DNA of 64,000 bases. Source: Terebella lapidaria. Lineage: Eukaryota; Annelida; Polychaeta; Terebellida; Terebellidae. Location of the stretch: assembly GCA_949152475.1 (NCBI GenBank), contig OX424567.1, positions 23,647,402 through 23,711,401 on the forward strand, given 5' to 3'. A program made the translations under genes and the position numbers. Shown here in pieces: positions 22,901-34,822 of the stretch; the first letter of the stretch is position 1, and each line of letters begins with the position of its first letter. The notes beneath the pieces are model-generated. The model ran no database searches. It was not told the DNA's origin and worked only from the letters and a program-made list of their open reading frames with translations.

Positions 22901-22977
22901 TAACCAGTGACCTGGCTAACACCTAAAATATTGAACATATATTGTTCGGTAACCTATCTGTGGCCCTTGGCCTAATT
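19940..22977 (+). mobile_element. Family A Helentron-type element, headless and interrupted
   Basis: From about 19940 the sequence matches the interior of family A elements (TAACTTTTTTTCT, the block ending TTCCTATGCTTTATAATG). It then enters degenerate copies of the 134-bp unit (TGACCTTGAATTTGACC, ATCTCGCTTATTATCGAC, GGAAATGATATATGCTGAAT). A ~400-bp foreign piece interrupts at about 20425-20825 and another of ~940 bp at about 21920-22860. The typical 3' end (GTTCGGTAACCTATCTG, GGCCCTTGGCC) closes at 22977. The palindromic head is missing. Units are more diverged than those at 28-34 kb, so this copy is older. Confidence 0.75.
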
Positions 22978-25525
22978 TGTTTCACATCGCGTGGCCTCTC
23001 TCGCCGAAAGGGCGTCGTGACCTCCTAGCACTCGGTCACTATTAACGAGAGACCCTCGTTTTTGTGCATATATTCTATACACAGCCCACGAGGCTTCACT
23101 ATACATGTAGGTTTCGCCGAGAAGCCTATGAAAGGCGGCGGAGGGGGCAGCAGTAAACTTTTGACCTTTGACAGATTTGAAATATTTCGTCCCCTTGTTG
23201 ACTGACTGGGGTCTTTTGTTCCATGCACTGATTTGCAGTGAGTTGTGGGCTATGCATGTATGTATACATATGTATGCGTCTATTGCCTACAGAAGGAGGA
23301 CAGGACAGATGAACGAGTTTTTCTCTGATCACAATATTCAGTGGCGGATCTACCATCAAGAGTATAGGCACCAGAGCAAGCGGATACATCTGGTGTTTGT
23401 GCGAACACCGTCGGAGCTTTGACAATATAGATCTACAATCTGAAATATTCCCATTTAGAACATAGACCTGGTCGACCTTTTGTGTTGCATAGAATTATAG
23501 ATCACGTCTTCACTAAATTATATATCAATTTTAATTTATTAAAATCATTATACATATACTATCCAGAACCGTTTTTTGTTGAAGATACAGTTGGAACTTC
23601 GCTAGAGTTTACTTGCATATGCTGGCATGCCAAAAGCTTTGCCAACCAGGCCAGCGCCGCAAACCGTGCACAATCTGATTGCACAATCTAGCAAAGCTCT
23701 TTTGACAGGGTTGCCCCCAGAATGTGTCACGGACCGTCCAGAAGTATTCAGCTTCTGGGGTTCTCAAGCAGGCCCGGACGCTATCTCTTGGTCCAAATGT
23801 CTTGCCTCCAACTCGCCCCCCCCCCCCCCCCCCCCCGTCGCCCTTCACAAATCTCCTGAGGTCACATTCTTTCGGGCGTTACAACGCTCGTGTGATAGTG
23901 AATGTTATTGATTGATGCATTGAAACAAACATTTACCTGTAAATATTGAGCGATGTACCCTGATGTAGATCACTAAACAGTAATTCAACAATATTTATGT
24001 TTTACTTGAAATATCAAAGTGATGGCTCCACATTAGGAACAATATTGTGATTTAGTGATTACTTGCTTCGAACGAGGACCAGCGTGTGTTGTTTTTGTTC
24101 ATCAGAACATAACAATTACCAACTTTATTTGATAACCATTATTATGTACAACAATGTTATGGTGCAATCATTCAACTACTTGCAATACTTTTAGTCTGTA
24201 CCAGAATTGCTTTTTAAATAACAGTTATATCTCCATTAATTGCTGCTCTCCTTCAGCTCTAGTTGCATTACCACTAACAGTCATGTATCTGATTATTCCG
24301 GCCACATTTATCATTAAAACGTAGGTGATCACTATTTCAGAAGGCACCGGCAATCTCCGTCCCAGTGGAGATGGCGGACAGTGTAGGCGAGGTGGGGGTG
24401 GGGGTGGAGAGGGTCCTCGTAAACAAAATCGACCATCGTGACATTTTGACATTCGTTTGACATCTGGCGCAATACGCATGCTTAGTTGACCTGCTAAGAA
24501 TAGTGCGTGGGCCCACACCCAGATTTTGAGATATCGGTACCAAAAGAGGGTCAAATGCTCATAGTAAAAAATGCATATTCATGGAAAATAATGCATATTC
24601 ATCATACGCCCGTCATCATACGCTACACCATTCTGTTACAAAGGTAGGTATGTCAAGTGTCACTTACTCAAGAATTCAATCATTCTGATCAAGCATTCTC
24701 ATATGAATCATTGGGAAACTCCACACTGGTTTTTGTTTTCATCCAGTCGGCGCCATGTTGGATTGATAGAGTCACTGAGTCATAGAGTCATCTTCGTATT
24801 GAATCTTTCGCTCAGTTTATTAATCACATGCCCAATTGAATAACGCTTTCATTCAGGTCAAATGATACGTGAAACACAGATTCAATAAATCTAGTTAATT
24901 ATTCAATTACTGAACGAAAGATTTGATATATCGAATAAAAAATTCAATACATTTTAACAACAGTTCATAAAACAGTTAGCATAGTTTGGCAAGCAGTTCA
25001 CTCAATGCAGTTGACACAACTGACTATCAATTCGATTCAATGACAGAACGGTTTGTCAAGTCGTGCAAATTATTTAATCATATGATCGATCTAGTTGATT
25101 GAATGGACGGTCATTGACTTGAAAGAATAGTTTACCCATGTCTTCTCCCACCCTGGGCTTCGTTTGTTCGATCTCGTCCCACTCTGCACCAGGGACTGTG
25201 AAATGCTTCGTACTTTGGCAGTATTTTCTACGCTTTGACAAGAGGGTATTCTGAGAATGGACTGGATGTGACTGGACTTGTCATGAAATGAAAACTGTAC
25301 AAATGGGAGATGCACACATATATTATTTCGTATATGGTCAACGAGTACTTTTGATTGTCATGAACTAAATCTATGCTCAATTGTGCCGGTAAAACTTGAG
25401 AACAAACACAAAGCTGATAATAAAGGCAGAATATCAAATACACCTAGCAAAAAAAATCATAAGAAAAAAGAAACCTTCAAGAAAATGTATAATATACATT
25501 TTATATAAATAATGCAAAATAGGCC
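22978..25525. other. Intergenic DNA with two dispersed repeats, no gene recognised
   Basis: Segment 23195-23260 (CTTGTTGACTGACTGGGGTC, TGTTCCATGCA, GCAGTGAGTTG) matches 45510-45575. Segment 24225-24345 (AACAGTCATGTATCTGATTA, TTCCGGCCACATTTATCATT, GGTGATCACT) matches 47050-47165. A C-run of about 20 lies near 23817-23836. ATGCATATTCATGGAAAATA is nearly repeated at 24572-24600. None of the ORFs here has a recognisable motif. Confidence 0.45.
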
Positions 25526-25664
25526 TAAATTTCTAATATTGTAAGTTTAGACCCCTGTCGTAAAAAGAGATACAATATTATTGGGAAACACCTTTTTTTA
25601 TTACAATTGTGAACACAAATACAATATGTAATATGAAACATGTACAAAGTATGAAATTATCCCA
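25526..25664 (-). repeat. Split direct repeat B2 (3' end of the Ngaro-like element)
   Basis: Nearly identical to 26047-26184 (TAAATTTCTAATATTGTAAG ... GAAATTATCCCA), differing at about four positions including one T-run indel. It marks the 3' outer border of the element. Confidence 0.93.
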
Positions 25665-25791
25665 TACAAAATACAATTATTGACAGTTATATAAACATAA
25701 AAAAATCTTGTACATGTATACTGGACATGGTGTATATAATTAATACTATAAACTAAAAACTAGACTAATATATACAAGGGTGGGTGGGAGG

Positions 25792-26046
25792 GAGAACAGC
25801 AGCGTGCTGTGTGTGTGCTTTGAACGGTGGCTGTCGCGCGACTGACCCACACAAGGGGCGGTAAAAGCCTGACCATGAGGAGAACTCATGCTACATTAGT
25901 TGTACACTGAGTATGACTGGAGTACATGGTAACAACATGAGCAAAACAACCTGCAGGGAAACTAAGGGTAACAATGAGAGTACGTTATGAAAGTAACATT
26001 ATGACAATCGAAATTTAACCCCAATGAATACATATTAATTTGGACA
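25792..26046 (-). repeat. Split direct repeat A2
   Basis: 255 bp (GAGAACAGCAGCGTGCTGTG ... TTAATTTGGACA), identical to A1 at 36216-36470 except for two substitutions. It directly abuts B1, so the A2/B1 border mimics the junction expected from a circular intermediate. Confidence 0.95.
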
Positions 26047-26184
26047 TAAATTTCTAATATTGTAAGTTTAGACCCCTGTCGTAAAAAGAGATACAATATT
26101 ATTGGGATACACCTTTTTTATTACATTTGTGAACACAAATACAATATATAATATGAAACATGTACAAAGTATGAAATTATCCCA
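26047..26184 (-). repeat. Split direct repeat B1
   Basis: 138 bp, starting 13 bases beyond the recombinase stop codon. Matches B2 at 25526-25664. Confidence 0.93.
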
Positions 26185-26197
26185 AATCCATGTGTAG

Positions 26198-26854
26198 TTA
26201 TAGTTTGTAGGTAGTAGATAAAACAGATCCAAATGTTTGCATCGCACTCATACGAGTTGTTACTGTGGTGTCTAGATATCGTTGATACGACTCGGACCTC
26301 CAGTCCCCCAAATGTTTGATAATCTCCGTGGGGATACCGACTTGGAGTGCGAAAGACGCCCCTCCCCGCCGAAAACTGTGACCTGAATAATCTGTCGATT
26401 TATAGCCCAAGCTGTGCAAAATAGATCTCAGATCTTTTATAAATCTCGTATAATTCAAAGACTGAAAACCTACCGGAGACGAATAACCAAATACCAGAGT
26501 ATGGGGTGGCATGTTGGGAGATGCTAGCAGCATTGTTTTGAGCGCCGTAACGGGACACAATGGATGACCGGGTAAGGATGGGACAGGAAGAACGAGCTGA
26601 CGTTGTTTGAATTGAATGGTTTTTGTCGAATTTATATTAAGATAAACCTGATTTGATGAATCAATGACCACATTTTGCCCTGTGATATGATGAGAGTCTG
26701 ATGAGGACTTAAACAGATTACTTTTACGGAGGAATGAATAAAAAGCCAGCAAACACGCTGCCCAAAAGGCTGACCAGTAGGGAGTAGCTAAATCAATCTG
26801 GCGATAAATGTCCAATAGAATACGTGGAGTGATGGGAAGAGCTTGTTTTACCAC
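26198..26854 (-). pseudogene. Tyrosine recombinase catalytic region of the Ngaro-like element
   Basis: This frame holds the catalytic half of a DIRS/Ngaro tyrosine recombinase. It has FLRKSNLFK (first Arg of the triad, ~residue 42), GHSFRRGGAS (H-x-x-R, ~163) and LGDWRSESYQRYLD with the presumed nucleophilic Tyr. The enzyme integrates the circular cDNA by site-specific recombination rather than through an integrase. The frame opens with GTG and is really the continuation of the preceding ORF. A one-base shift in an A-run near 26870 separates them. All recognised catalytic residues are present. The stop at 26198 sits just before repeat B1, as expected for the last ORF of such elements. Confidence 0.88.
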
Positions 26855-27537
26855 TATACCTTTGTCTTTTTTATACCTTTTAACAGAGATGATAACCCAA
26901 AGTTTTGATCCAAGGGGTTTGGAAGACCTGATTCGAGATGAAGCAGCTTGACAATATTGAGATATGCCGGGATTGATTGTGTTGACAATTTGTCCGACAA
27001 GTATGCTGTGTAACGCAGCAAATTTTCTTGAATAACAGGAATAGGGGGAACTGATATGAGTGCGCAGAACGTGAGATATGAAGTCAGATAAGAGGAATAC
27101 GACTTTTTGGTGGATTCAGCGAACGCTAATTTTCGGTAATAGGACACCCTCTCGTCCAAGACGGCACCCAGGACGCTGGGACTACAAGCACCTAGATGAT
27201 AAAAGATAAAACAGGCAATTACCAGACATGCTGCGGAACAGTGCGGGAAAAATATCAATTGCCGCAAGACCACTGAAGTACCCCCAAGACAACACAAATG
27301 CACACATATTTGGAATAGAAGACAACCGGGAAATAAAATCGGCAGTAACATCGGCAGTAACTCTCGTAACCATGGCATGACCCATCTGTTTCTGGACGAG
27401 CCTTTAGTTATATTTGCACGAGCTGTGATGTTGTCTGTGATAAATACAACTTGGGAGTTTGCCCAAAGATGGGCCCATTTACGTGCTGCAAATACCGACG
27501 AAATCGTTTCTTTCTCATTTATATGCCACCTAGTCAT
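26854..27537 (-). pseudogene. RNase H tail and tyrosine recombinase N-terminal region of the Ngaro-like element
   Basis: The start of this frame continues the RT/RNase H protein: WHINEKETISSVFAARKW and VFITDNITARANI, where the Asp fits an RNase H active-site position. Between roughly 27375 and 27200 the plausible protein lies in a different frame (TADFISRLSSIPNM resembles the RNase H end block of DIRS-group elements). The frame then returns to sense with the recombinase core-binding part (STKKSYSSYLTSYLTFC, GLSSLLKGIKK). The region thus seems to carry a compensating pair of indels. It overlaps the RT ORF by four bases (ATGA), which could be a mutation or a reinitiation junction. No methyltransferase or hydrolase domain is seen. 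Confidence 0.75.
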
Positions 27538-28649
27538 ACTAGGAAATCAGCCTGCCAATTGACATAACCCCAATCATCACCATACACAAATCCCGAACCC
27601 GAATTGGATGCATCTAAGTACACAAAATGTACAGTAGAATGACAGAGAATACGCTTTCCTGGATTTAACTCTATGGCCGCCAACCACCATTTGATATCCA
27701 TATGAGAAGCAACCGAAAGGCGCGCTTTATGCTCAGACATGCGCTGAGGAGTCATAGTGTTGAATATTTCACGAAGGTAACATCTACCTTGTTTCACTAC
27801 TTGTGACGCCCAGCTAAGTTTTCCCGCCAAAGTCTGTAGCTGTTTGAGTGATGCGCGTTTGCGCGTGGAAAACTCCTGCAGTAGGGATCTCAATTCTGTC
27901 CGCTTGTCCACTGGCAATGCTAACGACATGTCACGTGTATCAATTTGAATGCCTAAGAAAGTAATTAGCTGTGACGGACCGTGAAGTTTGTGCCAAGCAA
28001 TACTGAAGCCAAGTTCTCGCAATAATCTAATCAGAATTCTCATACCATTTTTACATTCCTCAAAACTAGAAGCCACCAGGAAAAAATCGTCTAAATAAGC
28101 AACCACATCATAACCTCGGTTTTTCATGAAACGCGAAACCGCCTGGGACAACAGATGAAAGATTGCTGGCGCCTTTCTGGCACCCATCATCAGTCTGGTG
28201 TCAACCATATACGACGTTTCCTTTTCTCCATGGAATCTCCACGACAACCCACACATATGGTATTGAGAAGGATGAATGCCGACTGACCTGTACGCAGACT
28301 TTAAGTCCACTTTGCAGCAATAAAAGTTGGGAGCAACCAAATTTACAGCATCCTGAATACTTTGGTACTTAAAGTGTTCATGCTCTGTTGCATAGCTGTT
28401 CAAACTAGAACCAGTAGGCCTGCTAGCATCATGAATGAGCCTCACTGACCCGTCAGTTTTACTTATTGCAGTCAGCGGACTGACAATTGTTGGTGTGGAA
28501 TCCACTCGCACGTACCGGCCCTCTGAAATTTCCGACAAAATTTGGGACTCGACCTTAGACACCTGATTTTTGTGTGTTGCTGACGGATGGTTAGCACCAT
28601 TAACCCTACGGATATCATCCACTTTATCCACGATCATGAAGCCATTTTT
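27534..28649 (-). pseudogene. Reverse transcriptase / RNase H region of the Ngaro-like element (ORF2, 3' portion)
   Basis: A reverse transcriptase of the DIRS/Ngaro type: VESQILSEISEGRYVRV, PLTAISKTDGSVRLIHDASR, YCCKVDLKSAYRSV, MMGARKAPAIFHLLSQAV and the active site DVVAYLDDFFLV, then LGFSIAWHKL and FLGIQIDTRDM. Next come LKQLQTLAGKLSWASQVV (thumb) and FVYLDASNSGSGFVYG, the first RNase H Asp. The apparent ATG at 28637 is internal. The true reading comes from 35036-34823 and was cut by nested Helentrons, so residues GI-KN and GF-MIVD flank the insertion. The frame ends at 27534. Confidence 0.9.
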
Positions 28650-30102
28650 AGGTTACCGGACCTATGGTCCGATAACCTATTGGCATGGCGTTGCGTCCGT
28701 CGTCCGTCGTCCGTCGTCCGTCGGCGTCCGTCGTCGTCCGTCGTCGTCGTCGTCCACATTTTTATCTTTTTTGTTTACAGGCGAATATTTCTGAAATTTT
28801 GCACACAAATACTTAAAAATAATTCAAGAAGGAGGTATTTTTTAGTTTTTTGATTTTCGCATTTTTTTCAAAATGGCGGCCGTTTTCGACGAAAAATGCC
28901 TGATTTTGGACTTTGGCGGCCATTTTCTCAAAATCTGTTCAGTAACTTTTTTTCTTTTTGATAAATAACACTCCTCATATGTACTCCTATGATGTCTATA
29001 AATTTCGTTGCGCTTGAATCGCTCGAAGTGGGCCATTTTGGCCCAAACTCGGCTCAAATGGGACTTTCCCATGTTAAATTCTCCTATGCTTTATAATGGG
29101 ACACATTATGCCTAATATCTCACTTGATATTGAGATTAGAGACTAGGAGTCAATTGTGGACCTATAGGAAATGATATATGCTGAATATTCTCGTGACCTT
29201 GAATTTGACCTCTGACCTCACTTTCAAGGTCAGAGCACAAAATGGCTTATATCTCGCTTATTATCGACTCTACAGCTTAGTAATCAATTGTGGACATATA
29301 GGAAATGATATATTCTGAATATTCTCGTGACCTTGAATTTGACCTCTGACCTCAGTTTCGAGGTCAGAGCACAAAATGGCTTATATCTCGCTTATTATCG
29401 ACTCTACAGCTTAGGAATCAATTGTGGACATATAGGAAATGATATATGCTGAATATTCTGATGACCTTGAATTTGACCTTCGACCTCATTTTCAAGGTCA
29501 CAGGACAAAATGGCTAATATCTCGCTTGTTATCGACTTTACAGCTTAGCAATCAATTATGAACATATAGGAAATGATATATGCAGATTATTGTCATGACC
29601 TTGAATTTGACCTTTGACCTCATTTTCAAGGTCACAGGACAAAATGGCTAATATCTCACTTATTATCGATTTTACAGCTTAGGAATCAATTGTGGACATA
29701 TAGGAAATGATATATGCTGAATATTCTCGTGACCTTGAATTTGACCTCTGACCTCATTTCTAAGGTCCAAGGACAAACTGGCTCATATCTTGCTCCTCTA
29801 TTGACTGTATGGCTTGGGAATCAATTGTGGACATGATATACATGATATAGAAAATGATATACACTGAATATTTTGATGACCTTGAATTTGACCTTTGCCT
29901 CTTCATTTTCAAGGCTACAGCATAAAATTGCTAATCTCTCTCTGATTATTGAACTTACAGCTTAGCAATCAACTGTGGACATGATATATGCTTAATGTTA
30001 TATATGCTGAATATTCTCTTGACCTTGAATTCAACCAGTGACCTGGCTAATACCTAAAATATTAAACATTGTCCGGTAACCTATCTTTGGCCCTTGGCCT
30101 AA
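28650..30102 (+). mobile_element. Family A Helentron-type element, copy E1 (nested in Ngaro ORF2)
   Basis: The palindromic head AGGTTACCGGACC-TAT-GGTCCGATAACCT starts at 28650. It is followed by GGCATGGCGTTGCG, a CGTCGTC microsatellite (28694-28755), a conserved ~300-bp block with AAAATGGCGGCCG, and about six 134-bp units. The subterminal CCGGTAACCTATCTTTGG and the palindromic GGCCCTTGGCC tail close near 30102. It sits in a T-run of the Ngaro reading frame. Confidence 0.85.
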
Positions 30103-30207
30103 TTTTTGATTTTCGCATTATTTTCAAAATGGCGGCCGTTTTTGACGAAAAATGCCTGATTTTGGACTTTGGCGCCCATTTTCTCAAAATCTGTTCAGTA
30201 ACTTTTT
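30103..30207 (+). mobile_element. Internal fragment of a family A element
   Basis: GATTTTCGCATTATTTTCAA to CAGTAACTTTTT is the block that normally follows TTTTTTAGTTTTTT in family A. It is isolated between E1 and E2. It looks like the residue of an outer copy whose head was lost by recombination with E1 (inference). Confidence 0.6.
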
Positions 30208-32167
30208 AGGTTACCGGACCTATGGTCCGATAACCTATTGGCATGGCGTTGCGTCCGTCGTCGTCGTCCATCGTCGTCCACATTTTTATCTTTTTTGTTT
30301 ACGGGCGAATTTTTCCTGAAATTTTGCACAAAAATACTTAAAAATAATTCAAGAAGGAGGTATTTTTTAGTTTTTAGGTTACCGGACCTATGGTCCGATA
30401 ACCTATTGGCATGGCGTTGCGTCTGTCGTCCGTCGTCCGTCGTCGTCGTCGTCGTCGTCTTCGTCGTCGTCGTCCGTCGTCGTCGTCCACATTTTTATCT
30501 TTTTTGTTTACAGGCGAATGTTTCTGAAATTTTGCACAAAAATACCTAAAAATAATTCAAGAAGGAGGTATTTTTTAGTTTTTTGATTTTCGCATTTTTT
30601 TCAAAATGGCGGCCATTTTCGACGAAAAATGCCTGATTTTGGACTTTGGCGGCCATTTTCTCAAAATCTGTTCAGTAACTTTTTTTCTTTCTGATACATA
30701 AGACTCTTCATATGTACTCCTATGATATCTATAAATTTCGTTGCGCTTGAATCGCTCGAAGTGGGCCATTTTGGCCCAAACTCGGCCCAAATGGGATTTT
30801 CCCATGTTAAATTCTCCTATGCTTTATAATGGGACACATTATGCCTAATATCTCGCTTAATATTGAGATTAGAGACTAGGAATCAATTGTGGACATATAG
30901 GAAATGATATATGCTGAATATTCTCGTGACCTTGAATTTGACCTCTGACCTCAGTTTCAAGGTCAGAGCACAAAATGGCTTATATCTGGCTTATTATTGA
31001 CTCTACAGCTAAGGAATCAATTGTGGACATATAGGAAATAATATATGCTGAATATTCTCGTGACCTTGAATTTGACCTCTGACCTCAGTTTCAAGGTCAG
31101 AGCACAAAATGGCTTATATCTCGCTTATTATCGACTCTACAGCTTAGGAATCAATTGTGGACATATAGGAAATGATATATGCTGAATATTCTGATGACCT
31201 TGAATTTGACCTTCGACCTCATGTTCAAGGTCACAGGACAAAATGGCTAATATCTCGCTTGTTATCGACTTTACAGCTTAGCAATCAATTATGAACATAT
31301 AGGAAATGATATATGCAGATTATTGTCATGACCTTGAATTTGACCTTTGACTTCATTTTCAAGGTCACAGGACAAACAGGCTAATATCTTACTTATTATC
31401 GATTTTACAGCTTAGGAATCAATTGTGGACATATAGGAAATGATATATGCTGAATATTCTCGTGACCTTGAATTTGACCTCTGACCTCATTTTCAAGGTC
31501 CAAAGACAAACTGGCTCATATCTCTATTGACTGTATGGCTTGGGAATCAATTGTGGACATGATATAGAAAATGATATACATTGAATATTTTGATGACCTT
31601 GAATTTGACCTTTGCCCATTCATTTTCAAGGCCACAGCACAAAATTGCTAATATCTCTCTGATTATTGAATTTACAGCTTAGCAATCAACTGTGGACATG
31701 ATATATGCTTAATGTTATATATACTGAATATTCTCTTGACCTTGAATTCAACCAGTGACCTGGCTAACATCTAAAATATTAAACATTGTCCGGTAACCTA
31801 TCTTCGGCCCTTGGCCTAATTTTTTCTTTTCGCATTTTTTTCAAAATGGCGGTCGTTTTCGACGAAAAATGCCTGATTTTGGACTTTGGCGTCCATTTTC
31901 TCAAAATCTTTTCAGTAACTTTTTTTCTTTTTGATACATAACCTTTGACCTAATTTTCAAGATCACAGGACATAATGGCTAATAACTCGCTTATTATGGA
32001 CTTTACAGCTTAGGAATCAATTGTGGACATACTAGAAATGACATATGCCGAATATTATGGTGTCCTTGAATTGACCAAGGTCACGGTTATTTCCAAGGTC
32101 ACGGGACAAAATACTAATATCTAAAATATATATTGTCCGGTAACCTTTCTTAGCCCTTGGGCTAATT
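30208..32167 (+). mobile_element. Family A element, copy E2, itself interrupted by E3
   Basis: The head starts at 30208. After about 165 bases the copy is interrupted in TTTTTTAGTTTTT at 30375 and resumes at about 31821 with the expected downstream block. It ends with CCGGTAACCTTTCTTAGCCC and the palindrome TTAGCCCTTGGGCTAA at 32167. It contains only one to two diverged 134-bp units. Confidence 0.75.
30376..31820 (+). mobile_element. Family A element, copy E3, nested in E2
   Basis: Complete copy with the head palindrome, a long CGTC microsatellite (30420-30490), the conserved block, about six 134-bp units and the GGCCCTTGGCC tail. It closely resembles E1 in length, unit order and terminal palindrome, so E1 and E3 belong to one subfamily. 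Its target is a T-run inside E2. Confidence 0.85.
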
Positions 32168-34822
32168 AGGTTACCGGACCTATGGTCCGATAACCTATTG
32201 GCATGGCGTTGCGTCCGTCGTCCGTCGTCGTCCGTCGTCGTCCACGTTTTTATCTTTTTTGTTTACAGGCGAATTCTTCTGAAATTTTGCAAAAAAATAC
32301 TTAAAAATAATTCAAGAAGGAGGTATTATTTAGTTTTTTGATTTTCGCATTTTTTTCAAAATGGCGGCCGTTTTCGACGAAAAATGGCTGATTTTGGATT
32401 TTGGTGGCCATTTTCTCAAAATCTGTTCAGTAACTTTTTTTCTTTTTGATACATAACACTCCTGATATGTACTCCTATGATGTCTATAAATTTCGTTGCG
32501 CTTGAATCGCTCGAAGTGGACCATTTTGGCCCAAACTCAGCCCAAATGGGACTTTCCCATGTTAAATTCTCCTATGCTTTATAATGGGACACATTATGCC
32601 TAATATCTCACTTAATATTGAGATTAGAGACTAGGAATCAATTGTGGACATATAGGAAATGATATATGCTGAATATTCTCGTGACCTTGAATTTGACCTC
32701 TGACCTCAATTTCAAAGTCAGAGCACAAAATGGCTGATATCTCGCTTATTATCGACTCTACAGCTTAGGAATCAATTGTGGACATATAGGAAATGATATA
32801 TGCTGAATATTCTGATGACCTTGAATTTGAACTTTGACAGCATTTTCAAGGTCATAGGACAAAATGGCTGATATCTCGCTTATTATCGACTTTACAGCTT
32901 AGAAATCAATTGTGAACATATAGGAAATGATATATGCTGAACATTCTCGTGACCCTGAATTTGACCTTTGACCTCATTTTCAAGGTCACAGGACAAAATG
33001 GCCAATATCTTGCTTATTAGCGACTTTACAGCTTAGGAATCAATAGTGAACATATAGGAAATGATATATGCTGAATATTCTCATGACCTTGAATTTGACC
33101 TTTGACCTCATTTTCAAGGTCACATGACAAAATGGCTAATATCTCGCTTATTATCGACTTTACAGTTTAGGAATCAATTGTGAACATATAGGAAATGATA
33201 TATGCTGAGTATTTTTGTGACTTTGAATTTGACCTTTGACCTCATTTCCAAGGTCACAGGACAAAATTGCTAATATCTCACTTATTATCGACTTTACAGC
33301 TTAGGAAATAATTGTGAACATATAGGAAATGATATATGCTGAATATTCTCGTGACCTTGAATTTGACCTTTGACCTCATTTTCAAGGTCACAGGACAAAA
33401 TTGCTAATATCTCGATTATTATCGACTTTACAGCTTAGGAATCAATTGTGAACATATAGGAAATGATATATGCTGAATATTTTTGTGACCTTGAATTTGA
33501 CCTTTGACCTCATTTTCAAGGTCACATGACAAAATGGCTAATATCTTGCTTATTATCGACTTTACAGCTTAGGAATCAATTGTGAACGTATAGGAATTGA
33601 TATATGCTGAATATTCTCGTGACCTTGAATTTGACCTTTGACCTCATTTTCAAGGTCACAGGACAAAATTGCTAATATCTCGCTTATTATCGACTTTACA
33701 GTTTAGGAATCAATTGTGAACATATAGGAAATGATATATGCTGAGTATTTTTGTGACTTTGAATTTGACCTTTGACCTCATTTCCAAGGTCACAGGACAA
33801 AATTGCTAATATCTCACTTATTATCGACTTTACAGCTTAGGAATCAATTGTGAACATATAGGAAATGATATATGCTGAATATTCTCGTGACCTTGAATTT
33901 GACCTTTGACCTCATTTTCAAGGTCACAGGACAAAATTGCTAATATCTCGCTTATTATCGACTTTACAGCTTAGGAATCAATTGTGAACATATAGGAAAT
34001 GATATATTCTGAATATTTTTGTGACCTTGAATTTGACCTTTGACCTCATTTTCAAGGTCACATGACAAAATGGCTAATATCTTTTTGTGAACATATAGGA
34101 ATTGATATATGCTGAATATTCTCATGACCTTGAATTTGACCTTTGACCTCATTTTCAAGGTCACAGGACAAAATTGCTAATATCTCGCTTATTATCGACT
34201 TTACAGCTTAGGAATCAATTGTGAACATATAGGAAATGATATATGCTGAATATTTTTGTGACCTTGAATTTGACCTTTGACTTCATTTTCAAGGTCACGG
34301 GACAAAATGGCCAATATCTTGCTTATTAGCACCTTTACAGCTTAGAAATCAATTGTGAACATATAGGAAATGATATATGCTGAATATTCTAGTGACCTTG
34401 AATTTGACTTTTGACCTCATTTTCAAGGTCAACAGGACAAAATGGCTAATATCTCGTTTATTATCGACTTTACAGCTTAGGAATCAATTGTGAACATATA
34501 GGAAATGATATATTCTGAATATTTTAATGATATTGAATTTGACCTTTGACCTAAATTTCAAGGTCAGTCATTTTATTTTCAAAGTCAGATTACAAAATGG
34601 CTTATATCTCGCTTATTATCAAATTTACAGCTTAGGGGTCCATAGTGAACATATAGGAAATGATGTATGCTGAATAGTTTGGTGATCTAGAATTTAACCT
34701 TTGATCCCATTCTCAAGGTTAGAGATATGGCGATTTCAGTGGTCACCTTGTATTTGACCTTCAACTTTCTCGGCTTAACTCTGTATATTTCTCCGGTAAC
34801 CTTTCTAGCCCATTGGGCTAAT
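32168..34822 (+). mobile_element. Family A element, copy E4, with an expanded 134-bp array
   Basis: The head starts directly against the tail of E2. The 3' end is CCGGTAACCTTTCTAGCCC with the AGCCCATTGGGCT palindrome, matching the copy at 37369-39647 rather than E1/E3, so this is a different subfamily. About 2 kb of its 2.65 kb is the tandem array. Confidence 0.85.
32640..34600 (+). repeat. 134-bp tandem array inside E4, about 14-15 units
   Basis: The unit contains GGAAATGATATATGCTGAAT, TGACCTTGAATTTGACC, TTTGACCTCATTTTCAAGG, TCACAGGACAAAATTGC and ATCTCGCTTATTATCGAC. One unit near 34080 has an internal deletion. Alternating variants (TTTTTGTGAC/TTCTCGTGACC) suggest expansion of two-unit blocks. 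Each intact unit carries two TCAAGGTCA sites in opposite orientation and one AGGTCAAAGGTCA between them. Confidence 0.92.

Noticed and set aside
23609-23911. Overlapping ORFs with poly-Pro/poly-Gly
   Set aside because: Created by a C20 homopolymer; no recognisable domain and no splice support.
28570-28853. Plus ORFs rich in RRPSS/VVV across the family A head
   Set aside because: Translation of the CGTC microsatellite of the element.
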